Shown in pieces: positions 21,212 to 33,000 of a stretch of 38,658 nucleotides of DNA. The stretch's first letter is position 1. Each line of letters begins with the position of its first letter. Position numbers and translations under genes: made by a program. Where the stretch lies: assembly GCA_015852425.1 (NCBI GenBank), contig JAAAIG010000323.1, positions 1-38,658 of the forward strand, written 5' to 3'. Origin of the DNA: Gryganskiella cystojenkinii (taxonomy: Eukaryota; Mortierellomycota; Mortierellomycetes; Mortierellales; Mortierellaceae). Under the pieces are notes generated by a model, which was not told the DNA's origin, ran no database searches, and saw only the letters and a list, made by a program, of their open reading frames with translations.

Positions 21212-21534
21212 AACAAAAAAAAAAGGTCCAATGAACGACCAAAATGAAACGAAAAAAACCCCTTCTTCACTTAGCATAGCAATTTTCTTTCAGCACCCTA
21301 GTTAGTCCTCAAACCTTTTGCAACTGTACATAGTTTCCTCTCTTTATTAGCATTCGTCCCTTTCTAGCATAGTTAACTCTTTCTTTTTCAAACTCGCAAC
21401 CTGGAAAACAAAAACCAAATCGAAATAGCAAAAACATTAAAACCATTGCAAAACAAAAAAAAATCGCATCTCGGTGACCTCTTTTCTCGATATTTTTTTT
21501 TTTTTTCTTTTTTCAAAGACTCCAAGGACACCAA

Positions 21535-21544
21535 NNNNNNNNNN
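21535..21544. other. Assembly gap (10 N)
   Basis: Ten unresolved bases flanked on the left by T-runs and on the right by about 75 nt of almost pure A/T sequence. The true length is unknown, and nearby homopolymers may be misassembled. Confidence 0.99.
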
Positions 21545-22167
21545 AAAAAAACAAAAAAAAAAATTTTTAAAAAAAAAATAAAATAAAAATAAAAACTAGA
21601 AAAAAAAAAAAAAAAAAATGTCAAAAAGTCAAAAAAAATTTAAGCTCTTATGCAACACTTGGCAGAAGTAAACGTCGGGAAAAACGTCGGTGTCTCAGAC
21701 TCTCAGCTTTCTTGTGATGTTTTTTCGTAGGGTACCTGAGTCGACTGGGATCGGTCGGATATCGAGCTCAGAGCCCTAGACCGGCACCTCCCTCCCACTA
21801 CTTCCTACCCGTAGGATTCTTGGCCATTTCATCTCTTATCAAAGTGCGACAGTTTCTCCCCAATCCACATGTCAATTATCGCCAAAAGTGAGGAACAGAC
21901 GTCGCCGTACAAATAGCAACTCGTGTACTTGTTTGTCAATGGACGTTGACAGATAAGATATTTGTGTCTGATCAACAACTTGTATATACAGTGCCTTAGT
22001 CACACATTATTATGATCCGATAGACCGCACATACGTCTCCACCTTCAAGGTTGCTGCCCCAACTCTCGCGCGATTCAATTCTCACTACATGAGGTCAATT
22101 CGTTGTAATAGAACATACAATTCGGCAGGTATTTTCAATTTTGAGGAGCTCGGATAAGGAGAGGTGT

Positions 22168-22173
22168 TTTATT
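22168..22173 (-). terminator. Polyadenylation signal of eL24
   Basis: AATAAA on the minus strand, 21 nt after the stop codon; compact 3' end as usual for ribosomal protein genes. Confidence 0.6.
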
Positions 22174-22193
22174 CAAATTCTCAAAAACAGAAT

Positions 22194-23983
22194 TTAACGG
22201 GAGGTGTTGGCAATGGCAACCTTGGCACCCTTGGCACCCTGCTTGGAGAACTTGTTGCCGTGGGCAGCAGCGGTGGCGTTCTATGAGAGAGAAAGTAAGA
22301 GGAAGAAAAGGTATTAGTACATAGAATATCTCGTAGTGTTCTCGAATCCCTTTTTGTTCGAGTGTGCAAAAGAGATAGATCTTTCTAACGATCTTTCAAA
22401 CGAGTTCAACCAGCTAACGCACCTTAGCCTTGTTAGCCTTCTTCTTGGCAGCCTCATCCTTCTTCTTGTCCTTGCCATCGCGGAGAGCGGCGGCACGGGC
22501 AGCAGCACGGACCTCGGGCTTCTGGTTACGCTTGGCACGGATGGCCTCCCAGGAAGCACCGACGACGGCACGCTGGTGCTTGACGGTGCGGCGGGTGCGC
22601 TTCTTGGAGATCTCCTCAGAGATACCCTTCTTGTGCATGCGACGGAAGAGAACAGTCCAGGAGATCTTGCGGGGGTTCTTGCGCTGCAAGAAGAGGGACT
22701 CGGCCTTACCGTTGACGAAACGGAAGGACTAAAAAGGACAAAATGAAAAATAAGCGTCGATGAGTTTTGTTGATCTAGGTCAAAAAGAAGTTTCTTCGGG
22801 GTTCCCAAAAGATCCATTGTTTTCTTCTTTCCAACTGCCATGCAGAACGCAGCGATTTGTTGGTTGTGATGTTTCATAGGAGCGGTAGTCGTTGATATCC
22901 TGAGGAGTCGCTAATAAGCTGTTGGGACCATAACAGGGAGGCTCTAGGACAAAGGCTCGCTGATTTCATGATCTGCCATTGCGCTGCTCCTGTTGATCCA
23001 GCTCGACTGTCGACGTCGTCTTTCTCGCATTCTGAGCTTTAACCTCGAAGCAGTGAAGCGGATATTGGCTCTTATGGGTTCCGGTCATTTTCTACATCCA
23101 TGGATATGTTGTCGCTATGTGCGCAATGACACAGTCTCCACAGATTTGGTTGAACGAATATCCAGGGTCCTCGCTGTGGTCATAAAACGGTATTTGGTAT
23201 ACATACACGGTTGTCGACGCGAACGTAGATCTTGCCCTTGCCGGGGTAGATCTTGGCTCCAGAGAAGGCGCAAATCTCGATCCTGTTTGAAAGGGTGATG
23301 CAAAAAGAGAAAAGAGAAGGGCAAAAGACTGATCAGAATGAAGCTCTTTTGCACAAATGGGTTGTAGTGAAATGAAAGGGGATTCGGTTGTCTGTTCTTC
23401 CATGAATGAACTTTGGCGAGTGAATTCTCGTTTTGCTGAAAGAGGATTGAGTGATTCATGGTCTCTCCCGGCAGATTCTCCTGACAGCCGATATCCTCAA
23501 TAGCGGTATTGACGGTCGGTTCTAGCAGTCAGCCAGTGTTATGCGTCTTGTGCAGTAAGAGCACATGGTCGAAACACAGTTTTGATGATCAAGGGATCAA
23601 AGGTCTCCCATGTAATTGCGATTCGTCAACTTCGCATGGAGTGAAATTGTTGATGGTTTCTCCATGGATGTCTGTAGTGAGATGTGATTGTTGTTGCTGC
23701 ATCCATGAAATCGTAGAATTCTCTTCTGCTAAAAGGAATCATTCCGCGATCGTCCGTTTTCTGTTCTCAGTTGATGTTCACATTTCCTTGGATGCATAGT
23801 CGCATGAGGTCAAGGTCGATAGAGTCAATTTTTTTTGGCGAGAGTTTCTGATCCGATTCAGAGTCGGTAGCGGCTAAAAAATCGGTTCCTGCATGGTTGT
23901 TGAGTTTCCTGATGACAGATAGATCGATGGATGGATGGGTAAACGGTTCCCCTTTCTCAGTATGGATGTATCACGCACTTCAT
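22194..23983 (-). CDS. RPL24: 60S ribosomal protein eL24
   Basis: Component of the large ribosomal subunit at the subunit interface. Four exons on the minus strand, 23983-23979, 23282-23207, 22728-22423 and 22280-22194, give 157 residues, identical in length to the human protein. The first coding exon is only ATGAA; the AAG codon for Lys2 is completed in exon 2, which reads [17 protein letters not shown], the conserved zinc-ribbon-like N-terminus. Exon 3 has [32 protein letters not shown] and [13 protein letters not shown]. The tail is Lys/Ala-rich. All phases fit. Introns 1 (696 nt) and 2 (478 nt) are the longest in the window, as often seen near the start of ribosomal protein genes. Two donors are GTGCGT, not the usual GTAAGT type. 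I chose exon 1 because it is the only ATGAA followed by a donor that I found upstream. Exon 1 is slightly less sure than the rest. Confidence 0.93.
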
Positions 23984-24760
23984 TTTGAAATTGGATTTGA
24001 GTTGAAGGAAAGAAGGAACAAGACTGGGGTTCCCGAATAACTTTCATAGACCGACACGGCGAGAATGATCCAATTTTCGTTAAGGGGTTCAGTGATTTGC
24101 GTTCGATGATGCTCCCTTTCGTTCACTCTGTATTGCACGACCTGTTGCCATATGCACAGAGTCCCAAGGTGGTCCTTGAGAAAGAACTGGTCCTTGTCAG
24201 ATTCTGGCAGCAACTTGATAAGAAAGTGACAGAACTATCCACAGGATCAGACAAAAAAAAAAAAAAAAGAGGACTGAGGCAGCGCCTCCAGTGAGTCTGT
24301 CCAAAGAGAATAGGTTGGGGTCCGAGAGCATCATGTGAATGCCACTCCTTTCAAAGCCCATTCCAAACAGATGCCTTCCCATAACCGTCGCATCGCCCCC
24401 TTCCTTCCAGTCAATTGCATACACACGGTGAGTCACTCTTTCTTGCTCCTATCTCCCTTACCGCAGCATAACAGGAAAAAGAAATAGAACTCCCTCCACA
24501 GACGCGTCTCTTCTACTTTTTTTTTGTTCGCATTCCAATCTTGCATTCGTTAACAACGCAACGGACAAAAAAGAAAATCAACATATCTTTTTGGCGGTCC
24601 CAATTCTGATCTAATGAGCATCCGAACCAACCGCATCCTCCTCCAATCCTCGCATTCACAACAGTCTCTACAACAATTACTACTACTACTACTACCGAAC
24701 ACCACGACGTCCCGGACAAGAACAACAGACGACACCAGTTAGGATTCTCTTGCCCCTACC
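23984..24760. other. Divergent promoter of eL24 and GTPBP-like genes
   Basis: A 777-nt spacer serving both directions. It has a 16-A run near 24253, a TACTAC-type repeat in the GTPase leader (about 24677-24694) and no evident TATA box. No gene seen. Confidence 0.5.
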
Positions 24761-27700
24761 ATGGCTGCGTTCCAAGTCCCTTCTAGCCCTCAAGAACTCT
24801 CGCCATGGGTCAACCATCATGGATCGCTCCCTCCAGAGGTCGATATCGAAGGCAATATTGAGTATAAGGTATGACTTTGTTCTCATTCTTGTTCATTCGT
24901 TATTTCAATGCATGCAAAGTTCAGTGTCCGTCCACAGAAAAAAAGACAGGCAACCCTAATTCTTTGTTGCAGTCATGTTTCCGGCCTGACTGCAGGCACA
25001 AGGCATTGCCCCTTTCCCCCCCCCCCCCTGAATTAAAGCAGAGAGACTGACACTCTGTTGCGTACTTTGATCTCTTGCTGATACGATAGCTCAAACTAAT
25101 TGCCACAGCGCCAGATCGGTTCGAACACTTGGTTACCCAACTCAAATGGAGGCAAGTCCGAGGGAACTGAAATATAAAAAGATGACTCTTCTATACGGAG
25201 CGACCACTTTGTGCTAACTCTTTTTTTTCGTTTTCCGATCTACAGATTATCCGAAGGACAAGGAAGTGCCATCTATGAGATCGGAGTCGCCGATGATGGA
25301 TCGTTTGTGGGACTCTCACCCGAAGACATGGAAGTCTCTCTGCAAACACTTCACCGTATGGCCGATTTCTTGAAAGCGGACGTAACCATCCTACGAAAGG
25401 TCTCAGTCGAATCCACGCGGCATATTGACGAGGATGGGAACTCGACCGTCGCCCAGACGGATTTCCAACGACGGCTCCAAACCAACAGTGGATCCCCCAG
25501 GACCGACCCAGAGTTTTTAGTTGTCGAAGCCAAAGTCACTTCCCGACTCGCAGAAGAACATCACTTTTTGGAGATCCGTGTGGCACTCGTCGGAGGACCT
25601 GATGCGGGCAAATCTACGTTGTTGGGTCGTCTGGCGCATGGCATTGCCGATAACGGACGAGGCAAAGCCCGGTTGAATTTACTCCGACATCGACACGAAA
25701 TCAGTTCCGGCCGAACGTCCTCCATCTCACACGAGATCATGGGTTTCACCGCCACTGGTGAGACCGTCAACTATAACACCACCAACATTTCGAGCTGGCA
25801 GGAAGTCTGCGAGTCTTCGGCCAAAGTCGTCACACTCTTGGACACCTGTGGGCACCCCCGGTTTTTGAAGACGACCATCTCAGGACTGACGGGTCATTCT
25901 CCCGATTATGCGTGTCTGATCGTGGATTCCAGGGTTGGGGGTGTGAACGAGATGACCAAGGAGCATCTGGCATTGGCGGCCGCGCTGGGTCTTCCGACGT
26001 TTGTGGTCGTCACCAAGATGGATGTCGCAACGCGGGATCAGTTACGAGCGACTGTTACGGCGTTGATGGCTCTTATACGCACGACCGGACCTTCTTGTTT
26101 GCCCACTGTCAATGTCGAGGCAGGATCTTCACGACCAACGTCACAAAGCTCGACCACTGCCGCCGAAGCGACTTCTTCGCCCAGTTTGTCTTCTGATTCA
26201 GGCACCGTCATTCAGGATCTACCAAAGTTCTTGCCAGTCATTGTTCATCAGGAAAAGGATTTGGCCGCGGTCGTGAAACGGTTCTCGGACTCCAAGACCA
26301 TCGAGGAGACCAAGACGGTGGCGATTCCGATCCTGCTCTTGTCCAGTGTCACGGGGGAGAATGTTAACCTATTGGAAAAGTTTTTGTTCCTGTTACCGAA
26401 ACCGAGTCTTGATCACCAGGGTGGTGGGTCTTACTCTCAGGACCCGGCTTGTTATCAAATCGAAGAGATTTACAATATTCCAGGTAACGCATCATCGTTT
26501 ATTGCCAACAACAAAAGTTCGAGAACCGGGCTATATTACTTAGCATTTTATGTTATTAATTCCTTTTTTTTTTCCTGCTTTTTTTGCGCTTCCTCTTGCG
26601 TAGACATTGGGACTGTGGTTGGAGGCTTCCTGCACTCTGGAAGGATCGAGGTTCATAAGCATGCCAACATCATGGATGAACATGGAAGTTTCACGATCGC
26701 ATCTTCGTCCTCATCTTCTTCATTAACAGATACCCAGAACCACGCCAATACCGACCACAACAGGAACAGCAACAACAGCAGCAGTATGCGACTTTATCTT
26801 GGACCCGTGGATCGGGATGGTGGGTTTATTCCCGTGGTCGTAAAATCTATCCACCGTCAACGCATGTCCATGCGCTCGATCGATTCCGGACAAACCGCCA
26901 CTTTGGCCATCGAGGGACCCGGTCTTGGACTTGTCAAGGTCCGTCGCGGAATGGTCGTTCTCGAGAGTGATACAGACCCGAAAGGAACCTGTTGTCGAAA
27001 ATTCGAGGCCGTGATCCAAGTTCTTGCGTACGATGGTGAATTCGGTGTTGGATTCCAGGGCATGATTCATTGTGGGTCCGTCCATCAGAACGCTCGCGTA
27101 ATCAAGATTGAGTTGTTGCCTGGTCTCGGGCAAGAGGTCGATTCGCAAGAGAATGATGATTCAACAACCGTTGCGACAGTAAGCGGCCGTAATGTAGAGC
27201 CTGATTCGAGAACAGATCAGCAGCAATCCTCTTCGTCACACCCACAACAACAACAACAGCAGTCTCTTCGACCAAGCAGTCGAAACAGTGGTCGAGAGAG
27301 CAGTTTGAGTATTCGATCGAGCTCCCCAAGTTCGGATTATGGATCGGGAACTGGGTCTTCAGCTCCTGGATCGGTCGCGATTTCTCGATCAAGTTCCTTC
27401 CGACATGGAGAAGGAGGTGGTAACGGCGAAGGTAGTGCAGGTGGCGGTGTTGGTGGGGGTCTCCACTCCTTAACCTTGGCCTCGGAGGATCAACCTTCAG
27501 TTCGCCTGAGAAAGAGCCGGCGGCGGCGTGTTGGAGAAAGTCACGCAGAGGGAGGAAGAGGGGGAGCGAACGGTTCCACAGAGGGTCAATTACAAGGCAT
27601 GATCCCAATCAGCACAATGCGGACGTTCAGGAGAATGTCAATTCGTCGTAATAGTCAACCGGATCTTCGTCATCAAGTAATGGACTCGAATGTACGGGCT

Positions 27701-27946
27701 TATGATCGCCACGTGGCAGAATCGGCTGCCGAGATCAACGGTCAGGAGCATGAAGTGGAGAAGGATGTGCAGGAGGAGGAGGAGGAGGAGGAAGAAGAGT
27801 CAGAGCCTGTGGAGCTCGAAGCAGGCAGTCGAGCGAGGGTCGTGTTTCGGTTCTGTCATGATGTGGCATTCATGCGAGAGGGAACCACAGTCTTATTTCG
27901 ACATGGTCGGACGAAATGTGTCGGCAAAGTCTTGCGCATGCTGTGA
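24761..27946 (+). CDS. GTPBP1/GTPBP2-type translational GTPase
   Basis: Elongation-factor-like GTPase; animal relatives act in ribosome rescue and mRNA turnover. Four exons, 24761-24868, 25090-25151, 25246-26483 and 26604-27946, encode 916 residues. N-terminal family blocks IEYKLKLIATAPDRFEHL and VTQLKWRLSEGQGSAIYEIG cross the first two introns and fix both junctions. G1 is GGPDAGKST (about residue 173), G3 DTCGHPRF (about 255), G4 TKMD (about 311), G5 LLSSVTGEN; all are intact. Beta-barrel domains follow (DIGTVVGGFLHSGRIEV). Between about residues 645 and 868 lies a disordered insert rich in Ser, Gln, Gly and Arg and ending in a Glu run. It makes the protein about 250 residues longer than animal GTPBP1, before the last barrel strand set (RARVVFRFCHDVAFMREG). 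The second intron has a GC donor. The third is 120 nt without a stop, so the frame reads through it. Confidence 0.92.
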
Positions 27947-27976
27947 ACAGTCTCAACACATCCCGAACCTGAGTAT

Positions 27977-27982
27977 AATAAA
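27977..27982 (+). terminator. Polyadenylation signal of GTPBP-like gene
   Basis: AATAAA 31 nt after the stop codon, in an A/T-rich context. Confidence 0.5.
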
Positions 27983-29651
27983 AAAGTTAAAATTAAAACT
28001 AAAGAGAGAAATAATATTACAGTACTGCCTTCAGCTAGATCGGACGACAGCATTACATTATTGCGACGAAGGAACTGTTTTTGAAGAGTCTCAATGTTCG
28101 ATAACCATAAAAACAGGGGTTGATCCAGGCCTCTTTTTGCCTTGCAGGTGCCTCCTAAAACCCAGCCAAAGAAAATCGTTAGTTCCTCGGAGGTGCTAAC
28201 CCTGTTTGCGTTTGGTTCTTTTCGAGCTAGATTTCGCCACCGGCAAGGCATCCGGTCTGGACTTTGGGACTTCTCTCTCTTCGGGAATCATTGAAAAAAG
28301 CCTTTTTTACACTTCAGACCAATCAGAGTCTGGAGTCTCTCAAATATGCGTGATTTATGTGAGGCAAATCGGTCGGGGTTCTTGTTGAGACGCTACAGTA
28401 GTAACTTTGTCCAACTTGCCAAGATTCCACGGGCAAGATTTTATAAAATTTCAAAAGTTGAGGAGTTTTCGATCTCAGAAAGCAAAGAAGCTTGTTTCGC
28501 CGTTTTTAATTTCTTCGGTTGGAGAGGTGACTCGAGAGACCATGGACACGGAGTAATGTGGTGGCAAACATGGCGGATGGGGGGGCAAGTCAGAAAGTAT
28601 TCATCGAGACATATGTATTGTCGGTCTTTCTTTACGTCCATGACAGCGACGCATGTCAAGTTTCGGAGAAGAAAAGAGATCGGGGCAGCCTTGCCTTTCT
28701 CACGCGCCAGCGGCAAAGTGGCGGAAGGCACTAATCAATTTTCACGAGAGCAGAAAAAAAAGAGAGAGAGGGCGGGATCAAAATTGAAGACTGAGGATCA
28801 AATATCAGAAGCACAAGAAGAGTATCTTCCCAAACGGCCAAAAACATGCCTATGGCTCTTTTTGGCTCTCGATAGGCTATTCATATATGAAAGAGACAGT
28901 GCGAGAGAGAATAATAATGAAAGGTAAATGTAAAACTTGTGATAGCATAATCGAAGGTTTCTGCTAGAAGAGATTCTGCGAAAAAGAAACGAGAGAGAGC
29001 TGTGCAGATGTGATTTAACATTCAGTAGGCTATGCAAGGAATCAATGCAAGCGTGCGTGTTCATGCAGACACGCTAAGCAAATAGGAACATATCCGTTTT
29101 TTATTCTTCAGCGCAAAGTATCTGAACTGCGCATTACTATTTTAGTCACTTTTAACACCATGCATGGCACCGTGCGTTTGGAGGGGAACATTCTTGTAGG
29201 ATAATATCTGTCGTTTCTGGGAACATCGAGTGCGGCGCGACCTTAAAAAACCGTTTACCCCACGCAGAAAAATTAACGGCGTCTTCTTGCTGGGAAAAAA
29301 GGACATTTGAGAAATAAAAATTTACTTTGTGCGACGATCGATTTTTCGGTAGGTTGAAAACGAGGGGAAGAAGATCCCAACAGGGCAACAAAGCGTGGGA
29401 TGATATCTGGCGATTACCGAGAGGGTAGTGAACGACCACGATATTCTGTGTTCAGGTACAGGCACAGAAGTAAGGAAGATTTCAACGAGGTGAGAAGTGG
29501 CCGTTAGGCCTGCCGTCCGATGTAAAGGAGATTCCATAAAAACAAAAGATTCTTCGTTAGATCGAAAGCACTAGTTCCGAAATGAGAACAGGCAAGCATT
29601 GGGAGGAGCCTCGGTAATGGTCTGATCAAGAAACGAGTCCGTGATCATCTC

Positions 29652-29677
29652 GAACACAAAGTGCCCGCTTTGTGTTC
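29652..29677. repeat. Perfect 10-bp hairpin
   Basis: GAACACAAAG, loop TGCCCG, CTTTGTGTTC, in otherwise featureless sequence. It is followed by TTCAAGTCCCA, which superficially recalls a tRNA T-arm, but the arm does not pair and no A box is present. Confidence 0.6.
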
Positions 29678-30000
29678 AAGTCCCACTCCAAAACCCCTCT
29701 CCTTTGCAAAAGAGAAGGCGGAGGCGATGGCGGCATCGCAGAGGCTTACACGCGGTGAATGCCGTGGGATAAAACAAAAGCCTCCCAGGTTTCTTTTTTT
29801 TCTTTCAATACCACCCAGGGCGCAGGATTGAAATGAAGAAGTAAGCAAGTGGGCTAGATCGCTGTGTGTGCCTGACGCTCTCTCTCTGTTTTTTCTGTAT
29901 GTATGTTACGCACAATACATTTTTTTGAATGGGCCGCCAGGGTTCTCTTTGGTCTTCTGTCTTTAGCTATTTTTTAGAATACAAACAAGCATGGAAAGGA

Positions 30001-33000
30001 AGGACCAGCGAATGAAGTTTTTACAGCAGGCAATGGTGTGATAACAAAACCTTCTTGTGCCAACCAGGGCACGGAAGCATTCTAAAATCTTGGAAATGAA
30101 TAGTCTTTTCAATCGCGTTTTTCTGTGCGACCCAATGGACGTCCTTTCGCCGTTCTGCCAAAATGATAATGGGACGAACGTTATTTTGATTGATCCAGTT
30201 TCGTCGTCCATTAGATATTTTTACATTACAGAGGTTGTTATTTTTTCTCTCCTTGGGCAAAGCACATTCATTGGAGGGCATTAACCAGGCTTGCAACGAT
30301 TTTGTTGGTGCGATCATCGACAGGCATCGAGGGTTCTCCAGGGGTAACGAGTTGGCTGACGAATCCTTTCTTATTTTCCGAATTGAACATAGGTCTCTGG
30401 TTTCGGAATAGAAGATTTGCAAAAAATAGGCACCTTCATATTTTTTCCCGCTGCACTGTTCACAACTCCTCCTGCCTCCTGCCTCCTGCAGCGGATAGTG
30501 TAGCAGATGATTATCAATCCTCTTTGAACAAGCCACAATGTCCTCTTCTTCTTTTTCTTAGCGGTTAAAAAAAAGGTAAAAGGAATGGTCCCCCGCTCAC
30601 AGCAAGTTCTTCTAGAATATGCATCAGAGGGCGGTCCAAAATCAACAATGATGCAAAAGAGAGGCAGCTCTTTTTTTTTTTTCTTGACAGACAACAGTGC
30701 CGCCCGAGTTCTTTGGGTTTCTTTGGTGCCCAGCTTATTTGACCACGGGTCAAGGTGGGGGGAACACGAGAATAGCGCCATTATACATCTTTATCAATTT
30801 TTTTTTTCTCTTTTTGTGTCTTGTTCAATTCCCTTTGCCATTTACACTAGCAGGCAACACCGAGGGCGTCTTTGTTGTTGTTTTTTGTTTGTTTTAGATC
30901 ATTTTTGTCCTTTCCTGTATTTCACGGTCTCCTCGTCGTGTTCACTTTCCACTGGCGTCCGAAGGCCCATTTTTTTTCTTTTCCCACACTTTCAAGATGG
31001 GAAAAAAAAAGACAAAAAATCAACAAAAGCTCGAACCGATACTTTCTCCTCTCGCCAAAAGAGCAAACAACATTTTAAACTATTCTTGTTGATTTGCATT
31101 CGTCCAGAGAAATTGAGGCCTTATATTCTGTCTCCCCCTTTGGACTCTTTGACCGCGTTGCACAAGAAAGTACACAACAAACAGACACTGGCCAGGTATC
31201 CCCGTCTTCGTGTGAAATGAGCAAATAAAAGCAAAAAAAAGAATTCAACCGTTCGTGTTACCTTTTTTTCTCACGTCTCCAGTTCATGCGAGAGTTGAAG
31301 GAGAAAAGAGACGGAGAATAAGAGAGAGGGCAGACTATCTAATCAAGTGGTTCTTCTCGCATCCTTCTTTCGCATCCTTCTTTCTTTCCGTTCTTTCTTG
31401 GGTGCGTTCCAGCGGCGTCGAAATGCCAAGTCCACAAAAGAAGAAGAAAAAAAACAAAGGTCCCGCCGCGTCGTTCGGTCTAAAAAAAAGAATTCGCTGC
31501 AGGAACAGATTTGTTTGCAGCCATTTTAGTGCTGTCCATGGACTTTTCTTTTGAACAAAAAGCATGCCTTTGTGTTTTTTCATGTACTGTCATTGTCTTT
31601 TTCCACCCAGAGCGTGTCAAGCTAGACCCCTTCGATCAGCGAGTTTTTGGATGGACAACCTATGGGAAAGGGTCTGGACCATGGATGCCCTTTTTCTTTT
31701 TTACTATTTTTCACTATTATGCTATTTTTCGCTTTATCACTTTTTCTCATATTCAACGTTCTTGTATCGAGGATTTTCTTTCCTCCCACAGAGGCACTGA
31801 ACTAGAACGGAGATTTTATGAATGATTTTATGGAAGTCAGATGATGGGGGCTGAGGGAGGGCTGGATCTGTGTCAAGGGCACGCGAGAGTTTTTTATTTT
31901 TTGTTTTTTTAACTGCTTATCATATTCCTCTTGCAGCTTTGAGCGGACTCGAGTCTCTTTTTTGTTTTTAGTTATGGTTCACTTACGGATATCTCGACGT
32001 GGATACCAATTCTTCTTTCACAATTACTCTTTGTTTTTTCCTTCCAACTTATTTCTATTTATGATAAGGTAGGAAAGTGAACTGAAAGTGATGAAAAAAA
32101 CAAGGCGTTGAACGACTGAAATTGGCTTATGTGTGAGCCGTGAAAGTCTATGGACAAGAAAACCATAAAAAACCAGGAAAAAAAAAAAGAACCTCACAGG
32201 CACCACATGTTCAAACAAGGAAGGACGAACAGAAAAGCCAAGAAAAATAAATCTCCTAAAAGTTAAACATTAACGTTCTTGTGTATTTCTTGTTGTTGTT
32301 GTTGTTGTCGTAGAGCAGTAGAGGATTTTTATTTTCCGTGATCCAGAAACGAAGTTAGAGAGAGGGAAAGTCAAACGGACGAAGTGAGAAGACACAGACT
32401 CACAAATCAAAGAGAGAGAGGGCAATTTCTAAGTAAAAAAAAGAGTTTGTTGGCTGAAGAAAAGAAACGTGAGAAGAGGCCGAGGAACAAAAAAAAAAAG
32501 TGAGAAAGGTAGAGTTTGAGGCGGGAAAGAATGAGTGTAAACCGAAGGCAAGGCAACACAGTATGTCGTCCAAGCAGAGGAAATGACATGCTGTCAATTC
32601 AAGCAGGGCGAAGGGAGGAGGAGTATTATCTCTTAGAGACGCGAGTTTGAGCCAGACAAAAGCTGGAGTTGTCTCATGATAATCTTGCCTAGAAGGTCTA
32701 CTTGGATTCAGGTGGAATGTCGTGAGAAGTTCTTCATGGCCGTGGGAGTAATTTCTGGTAGCTCTGGAAACATGGACCCTCCTTTTTCTTTCTTGCTTTC
32801 TTTTTTCTCTCTTTCCTTCCTGTGAATACACCACTTTTCGAGTAGTATGTAGCTATGTGGTGAATAAAGGGTAGAATGACGCTCCTTGACCCTACAGGAA
32901 CCTATCTCGAAGAAAGGTACAAGAGCACATTGTCCAGCTGGAAAAGAGGGCGGCCAATGACAACTAGAGGTTTCAGAGAGAGCTCGATAAACCATATGGT

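Larger units (their letters stand above)
21212..22193. other. Intergenic between converging zinc-finger and eL24 genes
   Basis: Contains both 3' regions, the assembly gap, long A/T homopolymers, and about 500 nt of ordinary sequence (21650-22150) in which I see no gene or RNA gene. Confidence 0.5.
27947..30000. other. Gene-poor region, left third
   Basis: No gene I can support. A 193-codon frame at 28346-28927 (+) is open but has no family features or biased codons. A 10-bp hairpin at 29652-29677 is listed separately. No tRNA or snRNA recognised. Confidence 0.45.

Noticed and set aside
23283..23978. C/D box small nucleolar RNA in eL24 intron 1
   Set aside because: TGATGA-like words occur, but on the wrong strand or without a matching CTGA box at a sensible distance.
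28346..28927. 193-codon open frame on the plus strand
   Set aside because: No family resemblance, no codon bias like the real genes, and an end in low-complexity sequence; probably chance.
29600..29700. Possible tRNA, from TTCAAGTCCCA
   Set aside because: The would-be T-arm does not pair and there is no A box or acceptor stem; only the unrelated hairpin remains.
30585..31220. 211-codon open frame on the plus strand
   Set aside because: Interrupted by Phe and Lys runs from homopolymers; not protein-like overall.
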